From contig JACPVF010000012.1 of assembly GCA_016191845.1 (NCBI GenBank), positions 267,162 to 331,161 of the forward strand: a DNA stretch of 64,000 bases, in the 5' to 3' direction. Positions within the stretch are counted from its first letter, which is position 1, and each line of letters begins with the position of its first letter. The notes under the pieces were generated by a model that was given only the letters and a program-made list of their open reading frames with translations, ran no database searches and was not told the origin of the DNA. This document shows positions 6,629-16,606 of the stretch, one piece after another. A program made the translations under genes and the position numbers. This DNA is from Chloroflexota bacterium. GTDB lineage: Bacteria > Chloroflexota > Anaerolineae > Anaerolineales > Villigracilaceae.

Positions 6629-9049
6629 TTATTGCACACCGTTATTCCCGTACAACCTGCGGTAGATGACGTAGATCTCGTAGATGTTGCGGATGTACTG
6701 ACGAGTCTCGTCGAAGCGCACCACCTCGAGGAACAGGTCGGGGTCGCCGCCGGAGAGGTCATACCAGGCTTTGGCGTTGCCAGGTCCGCCGTTGTAGGCG
6801 GCCAGCGCGGCGTACAAGTCTCCGTTCAGGTAGGTGCGGTTGGCAGCCAGATAATGTGTGCCGAAGCGGATGCTGACATCGGGGCGGTACAGGTCATCGG
6901 GGGTGTACTCGATGGGCCAGCCCAGCTGGCTGGAAATGCTCGCACCCGTGCCCGGGACGATCTGCATCAGGCCGCGCGCGCCTGCCGAGGAACTCACAAA
7001 TCCCTCGAACAGACTCTCCTGTCGCACCACGCTGAAGATAAAGAGCGGGTCGAAACCTTCGGAGGTGGCGTCAGGCACGATCAGGTCGGCGTAATACAAC
7101 CCGTAGCGCAGGTGACTGAAATAGGTCGGCGCCATCATCGACTCGGTGTGTTCGTCCAGCCCGGCCAGGGTCAGGACCTGGCGGGCTGCAAAGATGGAGG
7201 TGCGATACAGGCCCAGGTCAAACAGGTAATTGGCGAGGCGGTAACTGCCCACGGCGTCGCCCGCCAGGTTGTCGCGCAGGTTTTCGAACTCGAGGCGGGC
7301 GTCCTCGTATAGGCCAAGATTCCACAGGGCCGCGCCGCGCTGGACGCGCGGGTCTGTGGCCAGCGGACCCAGCCCGCGCAGGTCGGTGTCGGCGGGCAGA
7401 CTGAAGGTCACCTTCATCCAGGTATCGGCGGCGGGACGTTCGGCGGCCAGATCGAAGCTCAGGTTCGACGAGGCGGGCGGATCGAAGGGCGCAGGGTTGG
7501 TCAACAGGTCGCGGGCGCGCTCGCTGTAATATCCGCTGGGGTCCACGTTCTGTCCCTGCTGCCAGGCCTGTTGCATGGCGTCGGTGTTGCCCAACTGTTG
7601 TTGGGCCTTGCCGATCCACAGGTAGGCGCGTGAACGATCTTCGGTCTTTTGAGCGATCTCCAGACTGTGGGTGAAAGCGGTCAGTGCGGCCTGGAAGTTG
7701 CTCTGGCGGTAGCGGAGGATGCCCACCTGGAAGATGGCCGTCGAGGCATTTTCATTGCCAGGGTAATTATCTGCCACGCGGCCCCAGGCTTCGGCGGCCT
7801 CGTCGAGGCGATTGTCGCGCTCGAGGATGCGGCCTGCACTCATTAGGTAATCGGGTGCAGACTCGGAGTCGGGGAAGATGGTGGCGAACTCGGTCAGGGT
7901 GGCGGCGGCCTGCTCGTACATGTCCAGTTCGGCCCATTGCAGGTAAGCCTTCTCGGCCCAGGCATCGACCCACTTGGGATGCGTCGAGTAGTCCTTGATA
8001 AAGACCCCGAACTCATCCACGGCGGCTTGATAGTTTCCAAGTTCCCGCAGGGTCAGGGCGCGGTAGTAGTGGGCTGTGCCGTCGTTGACGGGGTTGACGG
8101 CCAGGTAACGGTCCAAAGCTTGCAGGGCCACATCATACTGGCCCGCGAAATAGTCGACCAGCCCGCGGTCCAGGTCGCTGACTTCGACGCCCGCGTTGAT
8201 CAACTCGACCAGGCTGAGATAGGAATAATACGCCAGCGGATAGCTTTCCACTGCCAGGCGGAAGCGGGCCTGCGCATTCTCGGTCTGACCGAGAGCTTGA
8301 TACGCCACCCCGGAGAGATACGCCACCTGGGCGCGCAGGTAGTCGTTGCTGGTGCGGGCCGCGATGCCATCGTAGAGCGAGAGGGCATTCTCGTAATCGC
8401 CGAGGCTGGCGCGCGTCTGCGCCACCTTGACATCAACGTAGATGCCGTCATCGAGGCGCGGCGCCTGGATGGCAGCCAAGTAGGCGGCCAATGCGCCGGT
8501 GTAATCACCTGCGTTGGTCAGTGCATCGCCGCGCAGCTCTTGCGTATAGGCATCCAGGACACCTGGCCGCAGGGTCAGATAAAGCTGCCAGGCGGCGGCC
8601 GCGTCGGCGTAGCGCTGCATCTGGTTGTAGGTCAGTCCCTGAAGGAAATAGGCATCGGGAAAGTAGGTCGAATCGGGATATTCGCTGATGAGAGTCTGCA
8701 GGGAGGCCAGTGCTTCGGCGTAGCGTCCGTCCGTGTAGAAGGTGCGGGCCTCGCCCCATTTGGCGGCGGCGCGCACGGCGGGATCGGACGAGTCCTGGTA
8801 GGCGGTTTGGTACAGCCCGAGCGCATAGTCATAGTCGCCGTTGAAGAGCAAGCGGTCACCGCTGGCCACGCGCACCACAGGTGCGGGCGTGGGGGTGACC
8901 GTGGCGGTGGGGGACGGGGATGGGGTGAGGGTCGGGCTGGGGGTGGCCGTGGCTGCCAGGGGCAGGGCAGGCAGGTTCGAAGGCAGGGAGCAGGCTGCGA
9001 TGGCGGTGACAAGCCAAAGTCCCAGCACGAGGCGGAAGGTCCGTTTCAT
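6629..9049 (-). CDS. Lytic transglycosylase lipoprotein with TPR repeats (Slt70-like)
   Basis: This 806-residue cell-wall enzyme starts at 9049, where MKRTFRLVLGLWLVTAIAACS forms a lipoprotein signal with Cys at position 20. A longer reading from 9121 has no support. Residues about 30-60 are a Thr/Pro/Ser-rich linker. Residues about 65-620 are tandem TPR-like helical repeats with Tyr, Ala and Asp in regular places. The C-terminal SLT domain shows VVRQESLF, with catalytic Glu near residue 677, then SSAGARGLMQIVPGTG and ALAAYNGGPGNAKAW. It cleaves the glycan between MurNAc and GlcNAc to leave 1,6-anhydroMurNAc. A strong promoter lies 7 bases before the ATG. Confidence 0.92.
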   Translation of the reverse strand: MKRTFRLVLGLWLVTAIAACSLPSNLPALPLAATATPSPTLTPSPSPTATVTPTPAPVVRVASGDRLLFNGDYDYALGLYQTAYQDSSDPAVRAAAKWGEARTFYTDGRYAEALASLQTLISEYPDSTYFPDAYFLQGLTYNQMQRYADAAAAWQLYLTLRPGVLDAYTQELRGDALTNAGDYTGALAAYLAAIQAPRLDDGIYVDVKVAQTRASLGDYENALSLYDGIAARTSNDYLRAQVAYLSGVAYQALGQTENAQARFRLAVESYPLAYYSYLSLVELINAGVEVSDLDRGLVDYFAGQYDVALQALDRYLAVNPVNDGTAHYYRALTLRELGNYQAAVDEFGVFIKDYSTHPKWVDAWAEKAYLQWAELDMYEQAAATLTEFATIFPDSESAPDYLMSAGRILERDNRLDEAAEAWGRVADNYPGNENASTAIFQVGILRYRQSNFQAALTAFTHSLEIAQKTEDRSRAYLWIGKAQQQLGNTDAMQQAWQQGQNVDPSGYYSERARDLLTNPAPFDPPASSNLSFDLAAERPAADTWMKVTFSLPADTDLRGLGPLATDPRVQRGAALWNLGLYEDARLEFENLRDNLAGDAVGSYRLANYLFDLGLYRTSIFAARQVLTLAGLDEHTESMMAPTYFSHLRYGLYYADLIVPDATSEGFDPLFIFSVVRQESLFEGFVSSSAGARGLMQIVPGTGASISSQLGWPIEYTPDDLYRPDVSIRFGTHYLAANRTYLNGDLYAALAAYNGGPGNAKAWYDLSGGDPDLFLEVVRFDETRQYIRNIYEIYVIYRRLYGNNGVQ

Positions 9050-9056
9050 GCTGGGA

Positions 9057-9085
9057 CTTATACTGGTAAAGCGGGATGATGTCAA
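9057..9085 (-). promoter_or_regulatory. Strong promoter of the lytic transglycosylase gene (leaderless type)
   Basis: Read on the minus strand: TTGACA (9085-9080), a 17-base spacer, and TATAAG (9062-9057), 6/6 and 5/6 to consensus. Only 7 bases separate the -10 box from ATG 9049, so the transcript should start at or beside the A of ATG. No Shine-Dalgarno sequence is present. Confidence 0.75.
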
Positions 9086-9102
9086 CGGCTTGTGCCTGGC
9101 GG

Positions 9103-9142
9103 ACCTGTCCTTCGACTGCACGTCGCTCCGCTCAGGACGGGG
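9103..9142. repeat. Palindromic intergenic element of the TTCGAC...GCTCAGGAC type
   Basis: Between the permease stop and the lytic transglycosylase promoter lies an imperfect palindrome. CCTGTCC (9104-9110) pairs with GGACGGG (9134-9140), and an inner stem uses CGAC (9113-9116) and GTCG (9122-9125). The wording TTCGACTGC...CTCAGGAC resembles short dispersed palindromes common in bacterial intergenic DNA. It may also serve as the 3' end of the ABC transporter transcript. No second copy was seen in this window. Confidence 0.45.
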
Positions 9143-9151
9143 GCTTGAAAT

Positions 9152-10096
9152 TTACGTGTACTCACCGACCTTTTCCAGCATCTTGTATGGGTCGAAGGCG
9201 TCGCGCAGGCCGTCGCCGATGTAGTTGACCGAGATGATGCTGAGGAAGATCATGATGCCTGGGAAGACGGCCAGCCAGGGGTATTTGATGAAGTGCTCCT
9301 GCGCGTCACTGAGCAGGTTGCCCCAGGACGGTGTGGGCGGCTGGATGCCGAAGCCGAGGAAGGACAGTCCCGCCTCCTGGATGATGGCGTAGCCCAGTTG
9401 CAGCGTGGCCTCGACGATGACGGGGCCGACCGCGTTGGGCAGGATGTGCCCGAGGATGATGCGCAGGTCCGAGGCGCCCAACGCGCGCGCCGCATTGACG
9501 TAGTCCATTTCGCGCAGGGTCAGGAAGGCGGCGCGCACCAGGCGCGAGAAGGTCATCCACGAGAGGATGCCGATCACGAAGCTGATGGTGAAGACGCTGC
9601 TGCGCTGGAAGAGCGGAATGTCCACCTCGCGCAGGATGGCGGCCAATAGGATCAGCACGAGGAAGGGCGGCAGCGACAGGAAGGCATCGGTGATGCGCAT
9701 CAGGATCGAGTCCAGTTTGCCGCCGTAGTAACCTGCAATGGCGCCGATGGGCACGCCGATCAACAACGAGATGGCTACAGCGATCCCGCCCACGGCCAGC
9801 GAGATGCGCCCGCCATACAGGATGCGGGTCAACAGGTCGATGCCGAGGGCGTCGGTGCCGAACCAGTGCGCGGTGGACGGACCCTCGAATCGCTCGGGCA
9901 GGTTGGAGGCGGTCGGGCTGTAGGGCGAGACGAAGGCCAGGACTGTCAACGCGATCAACAGGCCGAAGACGACCAATCCGCCGATGGCGCCCTTGTGACG
10001 CAAAAAGCGTCGCCAGACGTTGCCGACCAGATTGACCTGCGACTCGAGCGGATGCGGATATTCGGGAGTCCCTTTGATGGCAGCGAGGTCACTCAT
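9152..10096 (-). CDS. Peptide-type ABC transporter permease (DppC/OppC family)
   Basis: A 314-residue inner-membrane permease. The N-terminus VWRRFLRHKGAIGGLVVFGLL and the following FGTDALGIDLLTRILYGGR are typical of the OppC/DppC N-terminal domain. The EAA loop that contacts the ATPase is YVNAARALGASDLRIILGHILPNA. The end carries ISVNYIGDGLRDAFDP, the usual family finish. It follows the DppB-like permease by 2 bases. No ATPase gene follows; the operon ends here, so the ATP-binding subunits must be encoded elsewhere. Confidence 0.93.
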   Translation of the reverse strand: MSDLAAIKGTPEYPHPLESQVNLVGNVWRRFLRHKGAIGGLVVFGLLIALTVLAFVSPYSPTASNLPERFEGPSTAHWFGTDALGIDLLTRILYGGRISLAVGGIAVAISLLIGVPIGAIAGYYGGKLDSILMRITDAFLSLPPFLVLILLAAILREVDIPLFQRSSVFTISFVIGILSWMTFSRLVRAAFLTLREMDYVNAARALGASDLRIILGHILPNAVGPVIVEATLQLGYAIIQEAGLSFLGFGIQPPTPSWGNLLSDAQEHFIKYPWLAVFPGIMIFLSIISVNYIGDGLRDAFDPYKMLEKVGEYT

Positions 10097-10098
10097 GG

Positions 10099-11136
10099 CT
10101 ACTCCGAATACCGAACGCGCGGATCGAGCATGGCGTACAATACATCCGCCAGCAGGTTGGATAGGATGATGAAGGCCGCGCCGATGATGAGCACTGCCAT
10201 CAGCAGGGGATAGTCACGCTCGACGGCAGCCTGGTAATACAGGCGTCCCATGCCAGGCCAGGCGAAGATGGTCTCGATCAGCACTGCACCCGTGAAGATG
10301 TAGGGCAGGTCGAGCGCTACCAGCGTGACAATGGGGATCAATGCGTTGCGCAGGGCATGTTTGTAGACCACCATCCGCTCTGAAGCGCCTTTGGCGCGCG
10401 CGGTACGCAGATAGTCGAGCGGCAGAATCTCGAGCATGCTCGAGCGGATGAAGCGCGAGTACCAGGCCACCCAACCCAGCGCCCCCGTCAGCACGGGCAG
10501 GATCAGGTGGCTGATGCTGTCCATCAGGGATGGGTTGTCCCCAGACATCTGCCCGGGCGGGAGCAGCGGTTCGCCCGTGAAGGGATTTCGCAGCCAGACG
10601 TAGAAGATGATGATCAGCAACAGTCCCAGCCAGAACTCTGGGATGGCCTGCCCCGCGAAGGAGAAGGTGGTGGCGATGAAGTCGAAGACCGAGTATTGCT
10701 TCACCGCCGAGAGGATTCCGATGGGGATGGCGATCAACAGGGCCAGGCCCATCGTGATGGACATCAGGTAGATGGTGTTGGGGAAGCGCTGGCCGATCTC
10801 ATCCAGCACGGGCTTGCGGGTGCGGTACGAGAAACCGAAGTCGCCGCGCAGGATGCCGAGGCGGGACCCCGAGGCATCGGCGACACCGTCGCCGTTCGTG
10901 TCGACCCGGGTCCAGTCGTTGCCGATCAGCCACGAGACGTATTGCAAAGGGAGGGGTTTATCCAACCCAAATTGACGCTTGAGGATTTCCGCCTGCTCGG
11001 GCCGAAGACGCCTCCCCTGTCCATAGGCGGACAGGGGCCCGCCGGGGGCAAGGTTGACCAGCGCGAACAGGATGATGCTCAATAGAAACAGCAGAACGAC
11101 GGTCTGCACCAGACGGCGGGCTATGTAGGTGGTCAC
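10099..11136 (-). CDS. Peptide-type ABC transporter permease (DppB/OppB family)
   Basis: A 345-residue permease that starts with GTG (11136) after AAGGA. The signature of the first helix is ARRLVQTVVLLFLLSIILFALVNLAPGGP cut into the usual pattern of a long helix followed by LAPGGP. Later come GFSYRTRKPVLDEIGQRFPNT, the EAA loop DYLRTARAKGASERMVVYKHALRNAL, and VLIETIFAWPGMGRLYYQAAVERDYPL. These are the hallmarks of OppB/DppB. It is the first permease after the binding-protein gene, from which it is separated by a 12-bp hairpin. Confidence 0.93.
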   Translation of the reverse strand: MTTYIARRLVQTVVLLFLLSIILFALVNLAPGGPLSAYGQGRRLRPEQAEILKRQFGLDKPLPLQYVSWLIGNDWTRVDTNGDGVADASGSRLGILRGDFGFSYRTRKPVLDEIGQRFPNTIYLMSITMGLALLIAIPIGILSAVKQYSVFDFIATTFSFAGQAIPEFWLGLLLIIIFYVWLRNPFTGEPLLPPGQMSGDNPSLMDSISHLILPVLTGALGWVAWYSRFIRSSMLEILPLDYLRTARAKGASERMVVYKHALRNALIPIVTLVALDLPYIFTGAVLIETIFAWPGMGRLYYQAAVERDYPLLMAVLIIGAAFIILSNLLADVLYAMLDPRVRYSE

Positions 11137-11151
11137 TTCCGATCCTTACAC

Positions 11152-11186
11152 CAGATGACAGTCACCCGGAAGGCGACTGTCATCTG
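11152..11186 (-). promoter_or_regulatory. Intergenic hairpin between binding protein and permease genes
   Basis: A perfect 12-bp stem (11152-11163 with 11175-11186; CAGATGACAGTC and its complement) with an 11-base loop fills most of the 58-base gap. On the minus strand it follows the binding-protein stop and is not followed by a T-tract. Such hairpins commonly protect the upstream part of the message or partly attenuate the downstream part, which gives more binding protein than permease. Confidence 0.6.
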
Positions 11187-11194
11187 CGTAGCGT

Positions 11195-12913
11195 TTATTT
11201 GATCTTCCAATCCGCGATATTCCAGGTGACCAGGTCATTGACCGTGGACTGCACACCTTCGAGACGACTGGAGTGGGCATCCGCGTTGGGGACGGTGAAG
11301 AGCATGATCTCGGGAGCCTGCTCGTCGAGGATCTTGGCCATCTTGCAGAAGGTCTCCTGACGACTGGCCTCGTCGAGAGTATAGGAATCTTCGATCAGGG
11401 AGTTGAATTCGTCATTCTTCCAGCGGGCCAGGTTCCAGCCAAAGCCAGGGGTGGCCGCCTCGATGGAGTAGTTTTCCCAAATGTAGTCGGTGGGATCCAC
11501 GCCCGCGTAACCGTCGTCCCAGATGTCGATGTCGAAATTGCCGCTCTGTTCGATGCCGCCGCTCTGGGCGTCAGCCCACAACACGCTGCCTTCAACCACG
11601 GTCAGATCCAGTTTGATGCCGACCTTGCCGAGCATTTCGGCGATCAATTGCTGGGTAAGTTCGAGCGGTTCGCCATATTCGGCATATGTGATGAACTCCA
11701 TATGCATCTCATATCCCTCTTCGGCGCTGGCGCAGCCATGACATTCACGCACGCCATCGTTATTCGTGTCGGTCCAGCCTGCTTCTTCGAGCAGGGCCTT
11801 GGCGGCTTCTGGATCATAGGCAGGGCGCGGCACGTCGCACTTGTTGTAAGGCGGGCGAAAGAACTCGGTCCATTGCGGGTGGCCCAGGCCGAGGAAGATC
11901 TCGTTGTTGATGGTGTCCACGTCGATGGCCTGGCGGATGGCCTGGCGCACGCGCACATCCGAGAGGATGGGATGCGGCGTGGCTTCTGCGTCGACAGTGC
12001 CCTTTTCGGCTTCGTTCATGAACAGGCGCATCACAAAGCGGTCAGACGGGCTGAGGCTGACCTTGGCGACCTGCGAGTCTTTGAGGTCATTGATGGTGTT
12101 GACGTTGATCCACATGTCGATGTCGGCATCTCCCTGTTGCATCATGGTCTTGCGGACCGAATCGTCGGGGACGACCTGCACGGTCACTTTCTCGATCTCA
12201 GGCTTGCCAGCCACATAATATTTGTCGTTCTTGAGGAAGGTCATGTGGTCGCCTTCGACCCAGTCCTGTAATACGAAGGGACCGTCACTGAGCGGTTTGC
12301 GGCCGCAATCCCAGGCCACGAATCCCTGCGAGGCGTCGCAGTAGTGCGCGGGCCAGATGGCGAGTTGCTCGCCGCCGAACTGCGTCAGGTACCCGGGGTA
12401 GATGGCGGAATAGTTGACCTTGAACGTGTATTGATCCACCTTCTCGACCGAGTCGATCGAGTCAATGCCGGGGATCCACGAACCCGTATTCGGGTCCTGG
12501 ATGGCGTTCCAGGTAAAGAGCACATCGTCGGCGGTGACGGATTGCCCATCCTGCCACTGCACGTCCTGGCGCATCTTCCACGTCACAGACATGGTACCTG
12601 CCGCCTCGTCGAGCACCACGCCGCCGCTGTCCACGGTAGGCAGTTCGGCGGCCAGTTCAGGGAACACGGTTCCGTTCGGGTCGATGTCGGTCATACCGAG
12701 CAGGACCAGCTCCATCACGAGCGCATCGTAGCCCGTGTCAGCCACCATCGGGTTGAACGAAGGCGGGTCCTCGCCAACCAGGATGGTGATGGATTTCTCG
12801 TCGGATGGATTCGCGGCGGGAGCGGTGGATGGGGCAGCCTGACATCCAATCAGGCTGAGGATCGTTACTGATGTGAGGGTCAGCAGAGCGAGTGTTCGGA
12901 AATTCTTGGACAT
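11195..12913 (-). CDS. Extracellular solute-binding lipoprotein, peptide-type ABC importer (SBP family 5)
   Basis: A 572-residue lipoprotein. MSKNFRTLALLTLTSVTI followed by LSLIGCQAAPS gives a lipobox with Cys24. A Ser/Ala/Pro-rich linker follows. The SBP_bac_5 fold starts with KSITILVGEDPPSFNP. Family features include MSVTWKMRQDVQWQDGQSVTADDVLFTW, the classic 'DG..TAEDV' site, and VRQAIRQAIDVDTI. It captures oligopeptides or a related solute and delivers it to the two permeases downstream. It has a good ribosome-binding site (GGAGGA) and a near-consensus promoter. Confidence 0.93.
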   Translation of the reverse strand: MSKNFRTLALLTLTSVTILSLIGCQAAPSTAPAANPSDEKSITILVGEDPPSFNPMVADTGYDALVMELVLLGMTDIDPNGTVFPELAAELPTVDSGGVVLDEAAGTMSVTWKMRQDVQWQDGQSVTADDVLFTWNAIQDPNTGSWIPGIDSIDSVEKVDQYTFKVNYSAIYPGYLTQFGGEQLAIWPAHYCDASQGFVAWDCGRKPLSDGPFVLQDWVEGDHMTFLKNDKYYVAGKPEIEKVTVQVVPDDSVRKTMMQQGDADIDMWINVNTINDLKDSQVAKVSLSPSDRFVMRLFMNEAEKGTVDAEATPHPILSDVRVRQAIRQAIDVDTINNEIFLGLGHPQWTEFFRPPYNKCDVPRPAYDPEAAKALLEEAGWTDTNNDGVRECHGCASAEEGYEMHMEFITYAEYGEPLELTQQLIAEMLGKVGIKLDLTVVEGSVLWADAQSGGIEQSGNFDIDIWDDGYAGVDPTDYIWENYSIEAATPGFGWNLARWKNDEFNSLIEDSYTLDEASRQETFCKMAKILDEQAPEIMLFTVPNADAHSSRLEGVQSTVNDLVTWNIADWKIK

Positions 12914-12953
12914 TCGTCCTCCTGTTGCTTTCTTGGAATAGCGAACGGGGCGT

Positions 12954-12982
12954 ATTATTGCACATAAACCCCTCGATGTTAA
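12954..12982 (-). promoter_or_regulatory. Promoter of the ABC importer operon
   Basis: On the minus strand, TTAACA (12982-12977), a 17-base spacer and AATAAT (12959-12954), each 5/6 to consensus. The predicted start is about 34 bases before ATG 12913, leaving room for GGAGGA. Confidence 0.65.
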
Positions 12983-13000
12983 GGTTTTTTGGAAATCAAT

Positions 13001-13006
13001 TACAAT
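13001..13006 (+). promoter_or_regulatory. -10 box of mtnA
   Basis: TACAAT (5/6) lies 20 bases before ATG 13027. The -35 candidate TTAAGG (12979-12984) is weak and overlaps the divergent -35 of the ABC importer, so the two promoters are back to back. Confidence 0.45.
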
Positions 13007-13026
13007 CGTCGTGAAAGTGAGGACTC

Positions 13027-14067
13027 ATGCGAACGCTCTTCTGGGAAGACGGCCAACTCAAGATGATCGATCAGCGCATTCTTCCGAATCGGTTCGAGAT
13101 CGTGTCTCTGCACGATGCGCGTGCTGTTGCGCAGGCCATCCGCGATATGACCGTGCGCGGCGCACCTGCCATCGGAGCTGCCGCCGCCTTCGGCCTGGCC
13201 CTGGCTGGATTCGGATCCCAGGCCGTCTCGACCTCAAGCCTGCTCGCCGACCTGCGGGCCGCTGCCACGCTGTTGAAGTCCGCTCGCCCGACGGCGGTGA
13301 ATCTGGCCTGGGCCGTGGACCGCACCATGGGCGTGGCGGAAAAGGTCAAAGGTGGTGTGGACGAACTTCGTCAGGTCATATTGAATGAAGCACAGCGCAT
13401 CGCCGATGAGGATGTGGAGATCAACCGACGCATGGCCGAACATGGCGCGGCGCTGCTCGCCGATGGCGATACCGTTATTCATCATTGCAACACGGGTGCG
13501 CTGGCCACCGTCGATTGGGGGACGGCGCTGGGCGTGATCCGCATGGCGCACGAGCAGGGCAAACGCGTCCACGTGCTGGTCGATGAGACCCGTCCGCGTT
13601 TGCAGGGCGCGCGTCTCACCGCCTGGGAGTTGGAGCAATACGGCGTACCGTATGAGATCATCAGCGACAACATGGCGGGTTATTTCCTCAAGACGGGCCA
13701 GGTACAGAAAGTCCTCTTCGGCGCGGATCGTGTGGCCGCCAATGGGGATGTAGCCAACAAGATCGGAACGTACATGCTGGCCCTGGCGGCGTATGACAAC
13801 GACGTACCCGTCTATGCGGTGGTGCCGACTTCCACCATCGACTTGACCCTGGCACATGGCGGTTTGATTCCCATCGAAGAACGGGACCCGTCCGAGGTGT
13901 TGGGCTTGCAATTTCACGGTGAACCTGTCGCGCCGAAGAATGCCAGGGCGCGCAACCCCGCTTTCGACGTTACGCCCAATCGATTGCTCACGGGGATCGT
14001 CACCGAGAATGGGGTGGTGGTTCCGCCCTTCGAGGTTAATCTTAAAGACCTCCGAGGTCTGCCTTGA
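13027..14067 (+). CDS. mtnA: S-methyl-5-thioribose-1-phosphate isomerase
   Basis: A 346-residue enzyme of the methionine salvage pathway that converts methylthioribose-1-phosphate to methylthioribulose-1-phosphate. It belongs to the eIF2B-alpha-like MtnA family. [20 protein letters not shown] is the substrate-binding signature. The catalytic Cys154 is in [18 protein letters not shown] and the catalytic Asp234 is in [25 protein letters not shown] precedes ATG 13027. A clear intrinsic terminator follows, so it is transcribed alone, although kinase, ahcY and PNP genes of related metabolism follow on the same strand. Confidence 0.96.
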   Translation: MRTLFWEDGQLKMIDQRILPNRFEIVSLHDARAVAQAIRDMTVRGAPAIGAAAAFGLALAGFGSQAVSTSSLLADLRAAATLLKSARPTAVNLAWAVDRTMGVAEKVKGGVDELRQVILNEAQRIADEDVEINRRMAEHGAALLADGDTVIHHCNTGALATVDWGTALGVIRMAHEQGKRVHVLVDETRPRLQGARLTAWELEQYGVPYEIISDNMAGYFLKTGQVQKVLFGADRVAANGDVANKIGTYMLALAAYDNDVPVYAVVPTSTIDLTLAHGGLIPIEERDPSEVLGLQFHGEPVAPKNARARNPAFDVTPNRLLTGIVTENGVVVPPFEVNLKDLRGLP

Positions 14068-14117
14068 TTCTTTTGACAATCCACCCATCCCGTGTTAAAC
14101 TCAGTTCGTTCGTAACA

Positions 14118-14144
14118 ACGCACTCGCGAGAGTGCGTCTTTTTT
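14118..14144 (+). terminator. Intrinsic terminator after mtnA
   Basis: An 8-bp stem (14118-14125 with 14130-14137, ACGCACTC/GAGTGCGT) with a GCGA tetraloop and then C followed by six T. It lies before TTG 14165 of the next gene, which argues against an earlier GTG start at 14132 for that gene. Confidence 0.9.
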
Positions 14145-14164
14145 GCGTAAACTCGGAGGTACAG

Positions 14165-15119
14165 TTGGATATTCTCCTGACTGGATCAGTTGCATACGAT
14201 TATTTGATGACGTTCCCAGGTCTGTTCGAAGAACAGATCCTGCCCGAGCGCCTGGCTTCGATCAGCCTGTCGTTCCTGGTGGACTCGATGTCCAAGCAGC
14301 GCGGCGGTATTGCGCCCAACATTGCGTACAGCATGGCCCTGCTTGGCGGACATCCGCGCGTGATGGCTACCGTCGGCGAGGACTTCGGCGAGTACCGCGC
14401 CTGGCTCGACTCGAAAGGCGTGGACACCAGCCTGATGACGGTCGTCCCTGGCTTGTTCACCGCTTCGTTCTTCGCCACCACGGACCGCAAGAGCGCCCAG
14501 ATCGCTTCCTTCTATCCTGGCGCGATGGGACAAGCCGCCACCCAGTCCTTGAAGGACTTGCCGTCCAAGCCCGACCTGGTGGTGGTCTCGCCCAACGAGC
14601 CGACTGCCATGACCAAGTTCGCCGCCGAGGCGCGCGAGTTGGGCATCAAATATTTGTACGATCCCAGCCAGCAGGTTCTGCGCCTCGAAGGCACGGAACT
14701 GGCACGCGATATGGAAGGCGCCTACTTTCTGTTCTGCAACGATTACGAGTACGGTCTGATCTCCAAGAAGACAGGCTGGAGCCTGGACCAGATCCTGGAA
14801 CACGTCGAAGTGCTGGTCATCACGCGTGGCAAGGACGGCGCCGACCTGTATTCGGACGGCCACGCGGTTCACATCCCGACCGTGCCCGAGGATGAGATTG
14901 TCGACCCAACGGGTGTGGGCGACGCCTTCCGCGGTGGATTCCTCGCGGGTTACAACCTCGGTTTCGACTGGAAATTATGCGGCGAGATCGGTTCGCTGGC
15001 CGCCGTCTACTGCCTCGAACAGCGCGGACCGCAGAGTCACAGCTACACGCGCCAGGATTTTGTCAAACGCTTCCGCCAGAACTTCGACGACGGCGGCAAA
15101 TTGGATATGTTGTTAAAGT

Positions 15120-15121
<2 letters not shown>
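14165..15121 (+). CDS. PfkB/ribokinase-family kinase, probably adenosine kinase-like
   Basis: A 318-residue sugar or nucleoside kinase. I chose TTG 14165 because CGGAGG stands 5 bases upstream and the mtnA terminator ends just before it. The N-terminus ILLTGSVAYDYLMTFPG and the Gly-rich segment QRGGIAPNIAYSMALLGG are PfkB signatures. The active-site motif DPTGVGDAFRGGFLAG supplies the catalytic Asp and anion hole. It is directly upstream of ahcY, whose product releases adenosine, so phosphorylation of adenosine is the likely job. Ribokinase-type activity on another sugar cannot be excluded. Confidence 0.85.
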
Positions 15122-16450
<1,329 letters not shown>

Positions 16451-16473
16451 GCCTGTTTTTGCAAGATGAAGCC

Positions 16474-16502
16474 AAAGGCCGCGCAATTGCGCGGCCTTTT
16501 TT
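16474..16502 (+). terminator. Intrinsic terminator after ahcY
   Basis: A perfect palindrome (16475-16486 with 16487-16498, core GGCCGCGCAA and its complement) runs into a T-tract ending at 16502, 24 bases after the ahcY stop. Confidence 0.9.
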
Positions 16503-16540
16503 GGCGCCTCCGCGTCAAAAATATCTCTGATTGTGATTTC

Positions 16541-16549
16541 TGATATAAT
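16541..16549 (+). promoter_or_regulatory. Extended -10 promoter of the PNP operon
   Basis: TGATATAAT contains a consensus -10 (16544-16549) with an extended TGn upstream; no good -35 is visible, as expected for this promoter type. The 5' leader to ATG 16607 is about 50 bases. Confidence 0.6.
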
Positions 16550-16606
16550 CCCTCTGCCATTTTGGCGGAATCGTCAACTTTCAACCTATAAATTGTCAGG
16601 AACCCC

